47,821 bases of DNA from Clostridiales bacterium (GCA_004558115.1 SFDT01000011.1:1-47821); one strand, 5' to 3'; counted from the first letter of the stretch, positions 31,678 through 41,985 are shown. Translations and numbers: made by a program. The notes: generated from the sequence alone by a model not told the origin.

Positions 31678-34600
31678 ATGAAACAAACAGCCAAAAGACT
31701 GCTGAGCATGGCGCTCGCCTTTGTGATGGTGCTGTCCCTGCTGCCTGCCATGTCCGTGACGGCGCTGGCAGATGAGGAAGGCGAGGATGACTCCACCACC
31801 AAGGACGCCTTCGGCATCGCCATGACAGAATGGACGGAAGAGGAAAAGCAAAAGGCGGAGGGCGAACTGCCCTACGGCACCGGCTACGGCACGTGGACGA
31901 CCCTGATGGAAATGGGCGAACTGTACGTTTCCATGGGGTATGACGGCGCCACCCGTCTGACCGGTATGTTCGACTGGAACGAGAAATCCACCGATACCGG
32001 CACGCTGGGCGATATCCCGGACTCTGCCATCGGCGGCAAAGTGATCAACTTCACGCAGAAAAATCTCACCTCCCGTTCCGAGAGCTACAAGGCCGTGGCC
32101 ACGGCGGGCATGGACCTCTGCGGCACCGGCAAGAAGGAGTATGTGGCCAATCTGGCGCTGAACGCCAGCGGCAACACCCTGTATCTTTACGTGACCGACA
32201 GCAACAACAAAGTGATCGGCAACAGTCAGCAGATCACGTTTGAGCATGTCGCCCAGCTCAGCGGAATGGAGGTCCATCAGGTCAAGGGCGCCTTCTCCGT
32301 GGCCGCCGGTGACTTTGACGGCGACGGCAAGGACTCCATTGTGGTCTATGTCCCGCAGACCGGCGCCAGCGGGCACACCCAGGGCAGCAACGACAAAGCC
32401 CCGTTCATCGCGGAGTATTTCATGGGTCAGGACTACACCGGCCAATGGATCATGGTTCAAAACCCGGTTTCCACCGTCTGCTCCAACGTGCTCCAGCTGC
32501 TGGGCAACAACGAGATCAACAAGATCGACACGATGAAAAACCAGCCCATGGTGGACCTGGTGGCGGAGGACGTGGATAAGGACGGCTTTGACGAGCTGAT
32601 CGTCACCGCCGGCATGAACGACGTGACCAACAGCGACCATTACCTGGAATCCCGTGTCTTCATTTACGATAAGCTGAGCAAAAAGACGACGCCTGCCGAA
32701 GGGAGCACTGAGGACGGTAACTGGCACCGCAGCTACGACAAGAAGCAGGCGATCACCTCAGAGAGCAACAAGCGCGTTGTCTGGGCCTCCTCCACGGTGG
32801 GCAATATCGACGTGTCCACCGGCACCAACAGCGTGGACTACCCCGAGATCATCACCGCCGGCTTTATCGACGGTGAGCAGAGCAAAACCCAGCACATCAA
32901 CGTGGACGGCAGCGACGAGATCGGCGTGACCGCCGTGCGGGTGGATGATACGAAAACGATCGACCAGTCCAACACGTTTACGATCCGGGGGGATGGAAAA
33001 TCCACCACCGCCATCAACGTCATCTGCCAGTATGAGGAGATCCTCAACCAGAAGCTCTCTCCCAACGGCTGGACGAAGGGCGGCTTCTTCGAGAGCGAGG
33101 ACGTCAACAGCCTTCTGCAGGTGCAGGCCTATGCCGACCGCGGCCTTGAATACGCGGAGGCGGTGTTCATCTCCGGCTCGGTGTACCACATCGACTCGAA
33201 CGGCAAGCTGGAAGAGGAGTACCGGCACACCGACTTCGGCAACAAGGACTGCGGCGCGGGCTCCGATACCCTCACCAACACCACCATCACCGCCGTCACC
33301 GCCGGCAACTTCAACGCCAACAGTGACGGACGGGAACAGCTGATCTTTGTTACCACCCTCAAGCAGAGCGGCAAGAACAATGCCTATTCCCGGGTCTACT
33401 GCTACTATTACGACACGACCCTGGAGACAAAGGACGGCAAGGAGCAGGAGCACGGGTACGAGGGCAAGCGCTCCAGCTACCTCACCGAGCACAAGGGCAG
33501 CTTCTATGTCTCCCTGAACACGCTGGACACGGATAACGACAGCGTCATCGCCAAGCTGGACAGCGTCACCCGGGAGTACGGCATGCCCGATGTGCTGGCC
33601 ATTCTGGAGTCCACGCCCTACTTCACCGAGATCGGCGACGGCGAGGACGGCGTGGGCAACAGCGAGACCGTCTACGGCAAAAGCGTGATCGAAGGCGGCG
33701 CCAAGGGAGAGAGCTTCGGCTTCACGGCGGGCCTGATCACGGGCTTTGAGGCGGAATTCGCCAAGTACGGCATCGGCGTGGAAGTGCACCTCGATAACTC
33801 CTTCAACTGGAGCACCACCAAATCCAAAGAGGTTGAATGGGGTGTGGAGTTCAAAAACGACACCGGCGACAACCTGGTGGTGGTGTACCGCAGCCCGGTG
33901 ATCGTTTACCACTATGTGGACCTGGACGGCAATGAGATGGTGGTTGGCAAAACCGGCCAGCCTGCCTACAGCATGGTCACCGTGGACGAATACAACGAGG
34001 CGGCGGAGCAGTTTGGCCTGGATCAGATCTCGGATGAAAACGCCAAGCTGGCCACACCCGGCGAGCCTTCCACCTACCGCAGCAATATCAATAACCTGAG
34101 CGACGCCGCCGCCCATCAGGACTGGGTGAACTATCCCAACAACGGCACTACCTCGGAGTATCTCACCTGTACTGAGACGTCGGAAAAGGCCTTTGAGCAG
34201 GAATTCAATGTCTCTCTGAGCGTTGTCGCCAAAATCAAAGGCGTTTTGCTGGGCTACGACCTGGGCTTCACCACGACCCACTCCTGGGCCAAACTCAACG
34301 GCAAGTCCGTCACCAAGTCCGGTTCGGTGAACCCCGCCTATGAGGACGGCTACTCGTTCCAGTGGAAGCTGGCCACGTGGGACTGCCAGCTCAACGGCAG
34401 CACCGTGCCCGTGGTAGGCTATCTGGTGCGGGACGTGAGCTCTCCGCCCTCCCCCGCCATGGGGCTGACGGCGGAGACCACCGGCACCGACAGCGTCACC
34501 CTGCGCTGGACCCGGGGCGCCCGCCGCGCCACGCAGTACCGCGTTTACCGCTTGCTTGACACCGGCGAATACGTGCTGGTGGGCGCGGTGCAGGGCGACC

Positions 34601-37600
34601 AGACCACCTGCACCCTCACCGGCCTCGAGCCCGGCGAGACCTACACCTACGTGGTGCGCGGCGTGGGCTTTGTGGGCGGGGAGGCCCTGGAGTCCGTGAA
34701 CAGCGGCTCCATCACCGTTCGCACCCAGTCGGAGGGCAGCAAGGTCCGGCTGAATCTGGTGGGAGAGTCTCTGACCAGCGACAATGTCCTGCAAAGCACC
34801 GGCGCCCAGGCAAAGCTCTCCATGGAGGTGTCCGGCACCGACGGCGGCAGCATCTCCTATCAGTGGCAGGTTCTGGAATCCAGCGCGGAGGGCCTCAGAA
34901 AGGGCTGGCATAACGCCGACACGCTGGACGATGCCGTTTCCGCAGGCGAGACGAAGCTGGTGGGAACGGTCTCCGGCGCGAAAAGCGGCACCCTGACCCT
35001 CAGCACCATTGACAGGAGCCTCAACGGCAGCAGCCTTCGCTGCGTGGTCACCATCACCTCCAGGGCCGGCAATGTGGCGACCTACTATTCCCCCAGCGTC
35101 ACCCTGGACCTGGACGGCCTGGACACCACCACGGAGGTCACCGTCACGGAGATCACAGGCGCGGCCATCGGCGGCAGCGGAACCATTGCCGACCCGTATA
35201 CGGGCACGGCGAGCTACACGCAGGTCACCAAGAACGTCACCACCGTCTACGTGCCTGTCCCGGCGACTGTCACGGAGAACGGAACCACCTACACGGTCTA
35301 TCAGGATGAGGCGAACTCCGCGTATGTGGGCGTGTATGACACGGTTGACACGGCGGCCGGCACCGCCAGCCGCACCTATCGCGCCGTCTCGGAGAACAAC
35401 GGAACCTTCACGCTGGGCGCGGCGCTGGAGCTGAGCGGCGACCGGTATGAGGTTGACAGCGTCGTGTATACCGTCCCGGCAGACTTCACCGGCAGCAGCA
35501 TTTATGAGGACGCCACGACTTCCTATTATGAAAAGCAGTACGTCGTGACCTCCGGAGAAAGCACTACCACCCTGAAGGCGTACTGGTACAACACCGGCGA
35601 CGGCAAGTACTACATCAAGAACGAATCCGGCGCGTTCGTGCTGCCCGAGTCGCAGCCTGACAAGAAGACCAATGAAGAAACGGGCGAGGTGGACGAAACC
35701 GGCGCCGACCTGCGCATGGCGTATTACGACGCCGACGGCACCGTGATCCTGGGCGCGGACGGAACGGACGGCTACGACCATTACCAGGTCTATACCTATA
35801 ACGAGGAGACAGACGCGTATACGCTGAGCGCTTCCTTCCACTGTGTCCCCGGCACCATGCTCAAAAACGGTGAGGCGGACTACGCCGACAGCACGAAGCT
35901 GGTGACCGTTACCGTTAACAACGCGGTGGACAGCATCACCTACACCACCTCCCCGGTCACCGGCACCCAGCTGTCCCTGCGCGCAGGCGTGGAGGACAGC
36001 ACCGGCGCTACGGTCAGCACGAGGGTGCTCTACACCATCACCAACACGGCCACCGGCGCCGCCACGCAGTTCGCGGCATACGACGGAACCTCCACCTGGA
36101 CGGCTCCCCAGTACGGCCTCTACCGCATTGAGGCCGCGGCTGACGCCACCGGCACCACCAAAGCCAGCTCGGCCGTGTGCTACTACCTGGCCGATGACCC
36201 CACCAATGACTATCGCCTCTCCCTGTGGCAGGGCGGGCAGGTCACCAACATCACCTACAACGGGGAGAGCGTCGCGCTGAAGCTGGAAAAGCGCGTCTAT
36301 GACGGCGAAACCCCCACCTCCTCCTGGGAGAACGTGGACAGCGGCGTCAGCTATCAGGTGGATGACTCCAACCACAGCGGCAGCTCCTACGCCCCCACCC
36401 CCATCAGCGGCAGCAGCTACACCCCCGCCGCGGCGGGCAGCTACCTCTTCTCCGCCCTGGTGGACGGCAAAACCGTTGCCTCCGCCCTTCTGTCGGTGAA
36501 CAAGATCCCCATCACCGTCAGGCCTGTATGGGACAGCAGGGAAGGCAATATCAACACGGTCCCCAACTTCAGCGACATCTATTTGGAAGCCAAGGATATC
36601 TGGGGCAACGACATCTCCGTGGATGACGTGATGACCGTCTCCTGCGACCTGTATGAGGGAGGCAGCATCAAGCAGAACGCCGCCTCCGGCACGTACACCG
36701 TTACCCCGGCTTATAAGAACAACGATGTAAAGTCGGACTTCCTCTCCCGCTACAGCGTCACCATGGACACGGACGACATCTACTATATCAGCGAAGCGAT
36801 CACGGTGTATTTCAGCGCCGGTGAAAACGGCGAGGTCTACGGCCGCTACGTCGATCCCAGCGGCACCGAGTTCGCCTTTGACAGCGGCAGCCAGATCACC
36901 ATGGACTACCGCCTCAAATTCGTGGCCGAGCCGGCTGACGGCTGGTTCGTGGGAAGCTGGACGGTCCTGCTGGGCGGGAATCCTGTGGATTCCGGCTGGT
37001 ACAGCACGTACAGCAACACGCTGGAAATCACTTCCGGCGGCATGGAGGGACTGAAGAACTCCGGCGAGAAGGAGATCACCGTTTCCGCCGCCTTCACCGA
37101 CCAGACCCACCGGATCACCTACAGCGCCGGCGACAGCGAGGGCAGCCTGCGGGCAGCGACGGGAACCGACCAGTTCACCAGCGGCGGCTCCGTGGCACAC
37201 AACGCCGCCGTCACCTTCACCGCCGAGCCCAACAGGGACAAGATGGTGGAAAAGTGGGTCGTGGACGGTGCGGAGTACAAGTGGGACGGCTCGGATGCCC
37301 TCTACCGTGAGAACACCCTCACCCTGGAGAACATCTCCGCCGACCACACGGTCCAGGTCTTCTTCACCGACGCGGCTACCACCAATGTGAACGCCTCCGC
37401 GGTGGATACGGCCGGTGCTACCTATCCCGGCGCAGCGGTCACCGTGACCGACGCGGCAGGCAGCGCCATCACGGACCTCACCAGTGTCCTCCGGTCCAGC
37501 GCCCTGACCTTCACGGCGAAGATCGGCAACAGCGCCTCCGCCGTCGTCAAAGAGTGGCAGACCAGCACCGACAACACGAATTGGACCACTGTGACCGGCT

Positions 37601-40600
37601 CCGGCAGAAAGGATACGATCACGATCTATGAGCACGGCGAGACACTCTATGTCCGTGTTGTGATCGCCGTGGCACAAACCTATCAGCTGAGCTGGAACGT
37701 GGCCGGTCTGGAAACGGGCGACGAGAACAAGGCCGACCTGACCGCCGAGAGCGGCACTGTCAGCCTCAGCAGCGGCGGCAGTTATGCTGTCGACACGTCC
37801 GTGGACTTTGCCCTGGAGCTGGATAACAGCTACTATGTGGTTGGCTGGAGCAGTAATGTCACACCCGCCGCAGACGGGAAGTCCGCAACCCTGACCCTGA
37901 CCGATGACACCCTCGTCACTGTCACCGTGGCCAAAAATCCCACCGTTTCCTGGACGAATGGCACCGGAGGCACGGTCAGCGTCAAGGGAACGGTGAACGG
38001 CAAGGCAAATACCACTGTGAGCAATGGCGGCTATGTGGACTATGACACCACGGTCACCGTCACCCTCAAACCCAGCAAGGGCTACGAGGTGGGCAGCGGC
38101 ATCAACGCCGGCTACACCGACGGCACCGGCGATACCACCGACGACAAGTTCTATACCATTTCCAATGTGCAGGCGGATCAGACCATCACGCCCGCATGGA
38201 CGGCCCTGAAAAAGTACACCATCGTCTACTCCGTGGTGGACACCAACGGAGATGAGCCGGGCGGCAAAAACGGTACTTTGAGCGCCTCCGCCAGCCGCAA
38301 GGATATGGCCCCGTTTGCCGTCTATGCGTTCGATGAGGTCTACGAAGGCTCCATGGTCTCCTTCACCGCCGTGCCGGACGAGGATTACTGCGTGAAGGAA
38401 TGGACGGTCGAGATGAACGGAACGACCACACATCCCATGAGTGCTGATGATGAGATCGTGCTTGAAAACATCAGCGCGGATGCTGATGTCACGGTTCAGT
38501 TTACCTATCTTGGCAGCAAGGTCATTGCTTCCGCCGGTGAAAACGGCGCGCTTGTCAGTGCGCTTGTCGGCGAAAACGATGTCCTGCGGAGCATCACCGG
38601 CGACGGCATCCTGCTCAATGACGGCGTGAGCGTCCAGCTGACGGCTGAGCCTGATGAGGGCTACGAGGTGGAAAGCTGGCTGGTGAACGGCAAAGCTGTG
38701 AGCGGCGAGAGAGGAACGACTTACACTTACGTTGCCGACGGCAGCGGCGCGCGGATCGCAGTGACCTTCCGGGCGGTGAAGTACAGCGTTTCCTGGGGCG
38801 CCGAAAACGGCGCGGTGCAGGCTGCGGGTTACAGCGGAAGCTCCGCTTCGGTCCGCGGCGGTACGAGCGTTACCTTTACCGCCGTGCCGGATGACGGCTA
38901 TGTCGTGGGCGGCTGGGCGGTCAATGGAATCAGACAAAGCGGCCAAACCGGCAGCACCTTCACCTGGACAGTTCCTGCCGGTGCGGCTGAGGGGACCGAA
39001 TACGAGATCGAAGCGATCCTGGTGGGCGGAACCTACCGCGTTGCCGTAACAGATCCTGCCCACGGCACGATTTCCGCGGAGCCCGACGTGACCGGCGGCG
39101 TGACCGGCGGCACGAGCGTCACCTTTACCGCAAATGCTGAGAGCGGTTATATCGTTGCCGGCTGGACGGTGAACGGCCAAACGACAATGAGCCGTTCCAA
39201 CACCCATACTGTGACGATCAAGGGCCATACCACTGTGACAGCGGTGGTGGTGCCTGAGAAATACGAGGTGGCATACAGCGTCAATGAAAGTGCGGGCGGC
39301 ACGATCAGCGCGGAAGGATACGGCGCATCTCCCGCCGCGGTTCCTTACGACGGGAGCGTCACCTTTACCGCTGTTCCCAACACCGGCGCTTACTATTACA
39401 TCCAGGCATGGCAGGTGGATGGCCGGACTGTCACCAACGACACGGAAGGTGTTGCCATCAGCACCGACAAAACCACGCTGACACTGAGCAGTGTGACCTC
39501 TGTCCATACCGTCGAAGCCATCTTCGCCAAGATGACGGCATACAGCGTCAGCTACCAGGTGATCGGCAGCGGCGGCTCCCTGGGTGCCGCGGTCAACGGC
39601 GAGCCCCTGACCCTGACTCCCGGCCAGTCCGCGGACGTCTGGGGCAATTCCACTGTGGTCTTCACAGCCAACCCCGCTGAGAACAACATGGTGAAGGAGT
39701 GGAAGATCAACGATGTGGTACAGGAAAACCTGTCCAATACCCTGACCATTGACGCTCTGAGAGGAAACATCCTGGTCACCGTGGAGTTTGAGCCGCTGAT
39801 GCTGCACAGCATTCCCAATCCCGGCAAGGATGCGGGCTGCACCATCAGCAACATCATCAAGACGCCTTCGGACTACGGCGAGGCAAATCAGATCCGTGAC
39901 CGGGGCACCGTGACCTTCACCGTCGCCCCCAACAGCGGTAAATATCTGACGGAACTGACCGTCAACGGCACCGACTGCCTGACTTCCACCGGCACCAGCG
40001 GCTCCGAAAACCAGCTGACCATCCGGAACAACGGCGACGGCAGCTTCACCATCACCGTGGCCAATGTGAAGAAAAACATCACCCTGACTGCCACCGCTCT
40101 GGAGTTCCAGACATTCAAGGAGGAACTGAGTACCGTCCCCACGGAGCTGCAAGCTGCGTACTCTACCGTGGCCGAACTGCAGACCGCTCTGCGTGCAGAG
40201 GTGAAGCAGATCGACAGCAAGGTCCCCGACAGCCAGACGGCTCTGTTCGACATTGTGCTGAAGTATACCACGGACGGCGGCATCACATGGGCCGAGGCTG
40301 ATAAGGACCATTTCCCTGCAGGCGGCATCACTGTGTTCATTCCGTACTCTGATCTGGGCGGCACAGACAGCAGCTATACCTTCACCGTCATCCACATGTT
40401 CACCACGGACATGAACGGCCATAAGATCGGCGATACCGAGCGCATCACCCCCGCGAAGACCGCAGCCGGCATCCAATTTACGGTCACCAGCCTGTCTCCC
40501 TTCGCCATCGGCTGGAGCAAGTACACCGCGCCCTCCGGCGGCGGTGGCGGCGGTGGCGGCGGAGCCGCGTCGGCCGAGACCGTCATCATCAAGGACAGCG

Positions 40601-41349
40601 TCAACGGCAAAGTCACCGCTGATAACACCTGCGCGGAGGAAGGCGATACGGTTACCCTGACAGTCGAACCCGGCAAGGGGTACACGCTGGAGACCCTGAC
40701 CGTCACGGATAAGAACGGCAACGAGCTGAAGCTCAAGGACAAGGGCGATGGCAAGTACACCTTCACCATGCCCGATTCCAAGGTCACGATCAAGGCCACC
40801 TTCATGGAGGATAACTCCATGCTGAACTTCTTCGTGGATGTCCCCGCCGACGCTTATTACTACGACGCGGTCCTGTGGGCTGCCAAGGAGGGCATCACCG
40901 GCGGCACCGACGCCGTTCACTTCTCTCCCAATGCCACCTGCACCCGCGCCCAGGCCGTCACCTTCCTGTGGCGTGCCGCCGGCAGCCCCGCTCCCAAGAG
41001 CCACGCGATGCCCTTCACCGACGTGGCCGAGGGCAGCTACTATGAGACGGCAGTGCTGTGGGCCGTGGAGAACGGCATCACCAAGGGTACCAGCGACACC
41101 ACCTTTACCCCCAACGCGAAATGCACCCGCGCGCAGATCGTCACCTTCCTGTGGCGCAGCCAGAAGTCTCCCGCCTCCGGCAGCGTGAATCCCTTCACCG
41201 ATGTGGCGGCTGACGCCTACTACACCAACGCAGTGCTGTGGGCCGTGGAGCACGGCATTACCGCCGGTACTACCGCCACCACCTTCAGCCCCAACAACGA
41301 CTGCACCCGCGCCCAGATCGTGACCTTCCTGTATCGCTGCATGAAGTAA
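31678..41349 (+). CDS. Giant SLH-anchored surface protein, 3223 residues
   Basis: AGAAAGGAG precedes the ATG. Domains in order: signal peptide (1-31, cut near TALA-DE); an N-terminal FG-GAP/VCBS-like beta-propeller part with Asp-rich calcium-type loops at about 207 (DFDGDGKD), 295 (DVDKDGFDE) and 539 (NFNANSDGR); an unassigned beta region (about 600-910); a fibronectin type III domain (about 922-1019); Ig-like and Thr/Ser-rich beta modules (about 1040-1700); eleven or twelve divergent InlB B-like repeats (about 1706-2760 and one at about 2967-3045, with the pattern SVTFTAVPDDGYVVGGWAVNG); a poly-glycine hinge (about 2955-2963); and three SLH domains (about 3049-3223). The SLH domains hold it on secondary cell-wall polymer. 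Adhesion or a binding role is likely. It is probably controlled by the upstream sigma cascade. Confidence 0.9.
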   Translation: MKQTAKRLLSMALAFVMVLSLLPAMSVTALADEEGEDDSTTKDAFGIAMTEWTEEEKQKAEGELPYGTGYGTWTTLMEMGELYVSMGYDGATRLTGMFDWNEKSTDTGTLGDIPDSAIGGKVINFTQKNLTSRSESYKAVATAGMDLCGTGKKEYVANLALNASGNTLYLYVTDSNNKVIGNSQQITFEHVAQLSGMEVHQVKGAFSVAAGDFDGDGKDSIVVYVPQTGASGHTQGSNDKAPFIAEYFMGQDYTGQWIMVQNPVSTVCSNVLQLLGNNEINKIDTMKNQPMVDLVAEDVDKDGFDELIVTAGMNDVTNSDHYLESRVFIYDKLSKKTTPAEGSTEDGNWHRSYDKKQAITSESNKRVVWASSTVGNIDVSTGTNSVDYPEIITAGFIDGEQSKTQHINVDGSDEIGVTAVRVDDTKTIDQSNTFTIRGDGKSTTAINVICQYEEILNQKLSPNGWTKGGFFESEDVNSLLQVQAYADRGLEYAEAVFISGSVYHIDSNGKLEEEYRHTDFGNKDCGAGSDTLTNTTITAVTAGNFNANSDGREQLIFVTTLKQSGKNNAYSRVYCYYYDTTLETKDGKEQEHGYEGKRSSYLTEHKGSFYVSLNTLDTDNDSVIAKLDSVTREYGMPDVLAILESTPYFTEIGDGEDGVGNSETVYGKSVIEGGAKGESFGFTAGLITGFEAEFAKYGIGVEVHLDNSFNWSTTKSKEVEWGVEFKNDTGDNLVVVYRSPVIVYHYVDLDGNEMVVGKTGQPAYSMVTVDEYNEAAEQFGLDQISDENAKLATPGEPSTYRSNINNLSDAAAHQDWVNYPNNGTTSEYLTCTETSEKAFEQEFNVSLSVVAKIKGVLLGYDLGFTTTHSWAKLNGKSVTKSGSVNPAYEDGYSFQWKLATWDCQLNGSTVPVVGYLVRDVSSPPSPAMGLTAETTGTDSVTLRWTRGARRATQYRVYRLLDTGEYVLVGAVQGDQTTCTLTGLEPGETYTYVVRGVGFVGGEALESVNSGSITVRTQSEGSKVRLNLVGESLTSDNVLQSTGAQAKLSMEVSGTDGGSISYQWQVLESSAEGLRKGWHNADTLDDAVSAGETKLVGTVSGAKSGTLTLSTIDRSLNGSSLRCVVTITSRAGNVATYYSPSVTLDLDGLDTTTEVTVTEITGAAIGGSGTIADPYTGTASYTQVTKNVTTVYVPVPATVTENGTTYTVYQDEANSAYVGVYDTVDTAAGTASRTYRAVSENNGTFTLGAALELSGDRYEVDSVVYTVPADFTGSSIYEDATTSYYEKQYVVTSGESTTTLKAYWYNTGDGKYYIKNESGAFVLPESQPDKKTNEETGEVDETGADLRMAYYDADGTVILGADGTDGYDHYQVYTYNEETDAYTLSASFHCVPGTMLKNGEADYADSTKLVTVTVNNAVDSITYTTSPVTGTQLSLRAGVEDSTGATVSTRVLYTITNTATGAATQFAAYDGTSTWTAPQYGLYRIEAAADATGTTKASSAVCYYLADDPTNDYRLSLWQGGQVTNITYNGESVALKLEKRVYDGETPTSSWENVDSGVSYQVDDSNHSGSSYAPTPISGSSYTPAAAGSYLFSALVDGKTVASALLSVNKIPITVRPVWDSREGNINTVPNFSDIYLEAKDIWGNDISVDDVMTVSCDLYEGGSIKQNAASGTYTVTPAYKNNDVKSDFLSRYSVTMDTDDIYYISEAITVYFSAGENGEVYGRYVDPSGTEFAFDSGSQITMDYRLKFVAEPADGWFVGSWTVLLGGNPVDSGWYSTYSNTLEITSGGMEGLKNSGEKEITVSAAFTDQTHRITYSAGDSEGSLRAATGTDQFTSGGSVAHNAAVTFTAEPNRDKMVEKWVVDGAEYKWDGSDALYRENTLTLENISADHTVQVFFTDAATTNVNASAVDTAGATYPGAAVTVTDAAGSAITDLTSVLRSSALTFTAKIGNSASAVVKEWQTSTDNTNWTTVTGSGRKDTITIYEHGETLYVRVVIAVAQTYQLSWNVAGLETGDENKADLTAESGTVSLSSGGSYAVDTSVDFALELDNSYYVVGWSSNVTPAADGKSATLTLTDDTLVTVTVAKNPTVSWTNGTGGTVSVKGTVNGKANTTVSNGGYVDYDTTVTVTLKPSKGYEVGSGINAGYTDGTGDTTDDKFYTISNVQADQTITPAWTALKKYTIVYSVVDTNGDEPGGKNGTLSASASRKDMAPFAVYAFDEVYEGSMVSFTAVPDEDYCVKEWTVEMNGTTTHPMSADDEIVLENISADADVTVQFTYLGSKVIASAGENGALVSALVGENDVLRSITGDGILLNDGVSVQLTAEPDEGYEVESWLVNGKAVSGERGTTYTYVADGSGARIAVTFRAVKYSVSWGAENGAVQAAGYSGSSASVRGGTSVTFTAVPDDGYVVGGWAVNGIRQSGQTGSTFTWTVPAGAAEGTEYEIEAILVGGTYRVAVTDPAHGTISAEPDVTGGVTGGTSVTFTANAESGYIVAGWTVNGQTTMSRSNTHTVTIKGHTTVTAVVVPEKYEVAYSVNESAGGTISAEGYGASPAAVPYDGSVTFTAVPNTGAYYYIQAWQVDGRTVTNDTEGVAISTDKTTLTLSSVTSVHTVEAIFAKMTAYSVSYQVIGSGGSLGAAVNGEPLTLTPGQSADVWGNSTVVFTANPAENNMVKEWKINDVVQENLSNTLTIDALRGNILVTVEFEPLMLHSIPNPGKDAGCTISNIIKTPSDYGEANQIRDRGTVTFTVAPNSGKYLTELTVNGTDCLTSTGTSGSENQLTIRNNGDGSFTITVANVKKNITLTATALEFQTFKEELSTVPTELQAAYSTVAELQTALRAEVKQIDSKVPDSQTALFDIVLKYTTDGGITWAEADKDHFPAGGITVFIPYSDLGGTDSSYTFTVIHMFTTDMNGHKIGDTERITPAKTAAGIQFTVTSLSPFAIGWSKYTAPSGGGGGGGGGAASAETVIIKDSVNGKVTADNTCAEEGDTVTLTVEPGKGYTLETLTVTDKNGNELKLKDKGDGKYTFTMPDSKVTIKATFMEDNSMLNFFVDVPADAYYYDAVLWAAKEGITGGTDAVHFSPNATCTRAQAVTFLWRAAGSPAPKSHAMPFTDVAEGSYYETAVLWAVENGITKGTSDTTFTPNAKCTRAQIVTFLWRSQKSPASGSVNPFTDVAADAYYTNAVLWAVEHGITAGTTATTFSPNNDCTRAQIVTFLYRCMK
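36793..39990 (+). repeat. Coding region of tandem InlB B-like repeats
   Basis: About eleven units of roughly 80-100 codons start near residues 1706, 1811, 2000, 2087, 2179, 2279, 2368, 2452, 2528, 2621 and 2709. Each has the order strand, GG-turn, SVTFTA-type strand, P-x-GY, W-x-V-NG. The units are diverged at DNA level, so this is an old expansion. Confidence 0.7.
40822..41346 (+). other. Three SLH domains (C-terminal cell-wall anchor)
   Basis: Three units of about 58 residues start FVDVPADAYYYDAVLWA, FTDVAEGSYYETAVLWA and FTDVAADAYYTNAVLWA. Each carries a FxPNxxCTRAQ(A/I)VTFLWR-type motif with the acidic and aromatic residues that bind pyruvylated wall polymer. The usual first-turn 'TRAE' reads TRAQ in all three. 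Confidence 0.88.
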
Positions 41350-41415
41350 ATTTTGAGGGATGCGGACAAAAAGTTGGGCTTTTCCCTAAATTAGCTGATT
41401 TTTAGCGGCAAAATA

Positions 41416-41453
41416 GTGGTGTAGGCATCCATTTCCACGGATGCCTACACCAC
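41416..41453. repeat. Perfect 15-bp inverted repeat at the transposase end
   Basis: 41416-41430 pairs with 41439-41453 around an 8-nt loop. It covers the stop codon of the IS3-type transposase remnant. It may end the surface-protein transcript or be part of the old IS end. Confidence 0.6.
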
Positions 41454-41705
41454 AAGCCCCAAGTCCCTGCGGTATTGAAGCGGTTTTTTTTGCCCCAAGA
41501 GAAAGCGTTATTCTCTCTGCGTTGTACCACTTGATGCAGTCATCCGGGTAGAGGACAAATTCATCAGTGGATACCGCCTCCCGCGTGCACCAGCAGAACA
41601 TTCCATTCTTTAGCCGTCCAAAGAAACCCTTGCACACAGAATGATCTGGTAAACAGCCTTTTTGGGACATTGATCTGATGAGCTTATGAGTATTCATCCG
41701 GTCGA
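41445..41705 (-). pseudogene. IS3-family transposase remnant (C-terminal part, frameshifted)
   Basis: The reading MSQKGCLPDH, CKGFFGRLKN and DDCIKWYNAERITLSLG matches the integrase C terminus of IS3/IS150-type OrfB (usual: QKGCSPDN, CEGFFGRLKNE, IxWYNxxRIKLSLG). After SLG the family ending SPLQYRRSLGL is found only in another frame, as KKPLQYRRDLGLVV and a stop at 41445. The shift falls in an eight-base A run (minus strand; 41484-41491). Homology stops near 41705, so the catalytic DD part of the DDE triad is missing. The fragment is inactive. Confidence 0.8.
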
Positions 41706-41985
41706 TCCGGAAAGGACAAGATCATGATTTTCACGGTCTGTGTGGACAATAGGGCGCATTGGAAGAAATGCATTAGATGGCTAAATGGTTCAGCATGAAA
41801 AACGAGTAAATCAAGCACAAGGCCGCCAGTGTAATCTGGCGGCCTTGTGCTATGCTCGTGAACGATTCTATTTTATTTCCTTTGGGGGCTAACCATAAGC
41901 GGCATACCACTTATTTGCATACTCTTTATGCGTTATTTGTGATGTCCCTATGCCGGAGCGGCATCGGCAGCGCGTTTTTTTGCGT
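41706..41985. other. Intergenic region with one strong inverted repeat
   Basis: A 15-bp perfect inverted repeat (41814-41828 with 41837-41851, loop 8) has no T-run. No ribosome binding site with a plausible gene is visible. This stretch lies between the transposase scar and the AEC permease gene and holds no recognised feature otherwise. Confidence 0.5.

Noticed and set aside
32758..41253. A stop-free minus-strand frame of 2831 codons opposite the giant surface protein
   Set aside because: Its codons lie in exact register with the sense codons. It stays open because the sense gene avoids TTA, CTA and TCA codons, as a GC-rich genome does. The translation is low-complexity Gly/Ala/Val/His, with no start signal or domain.
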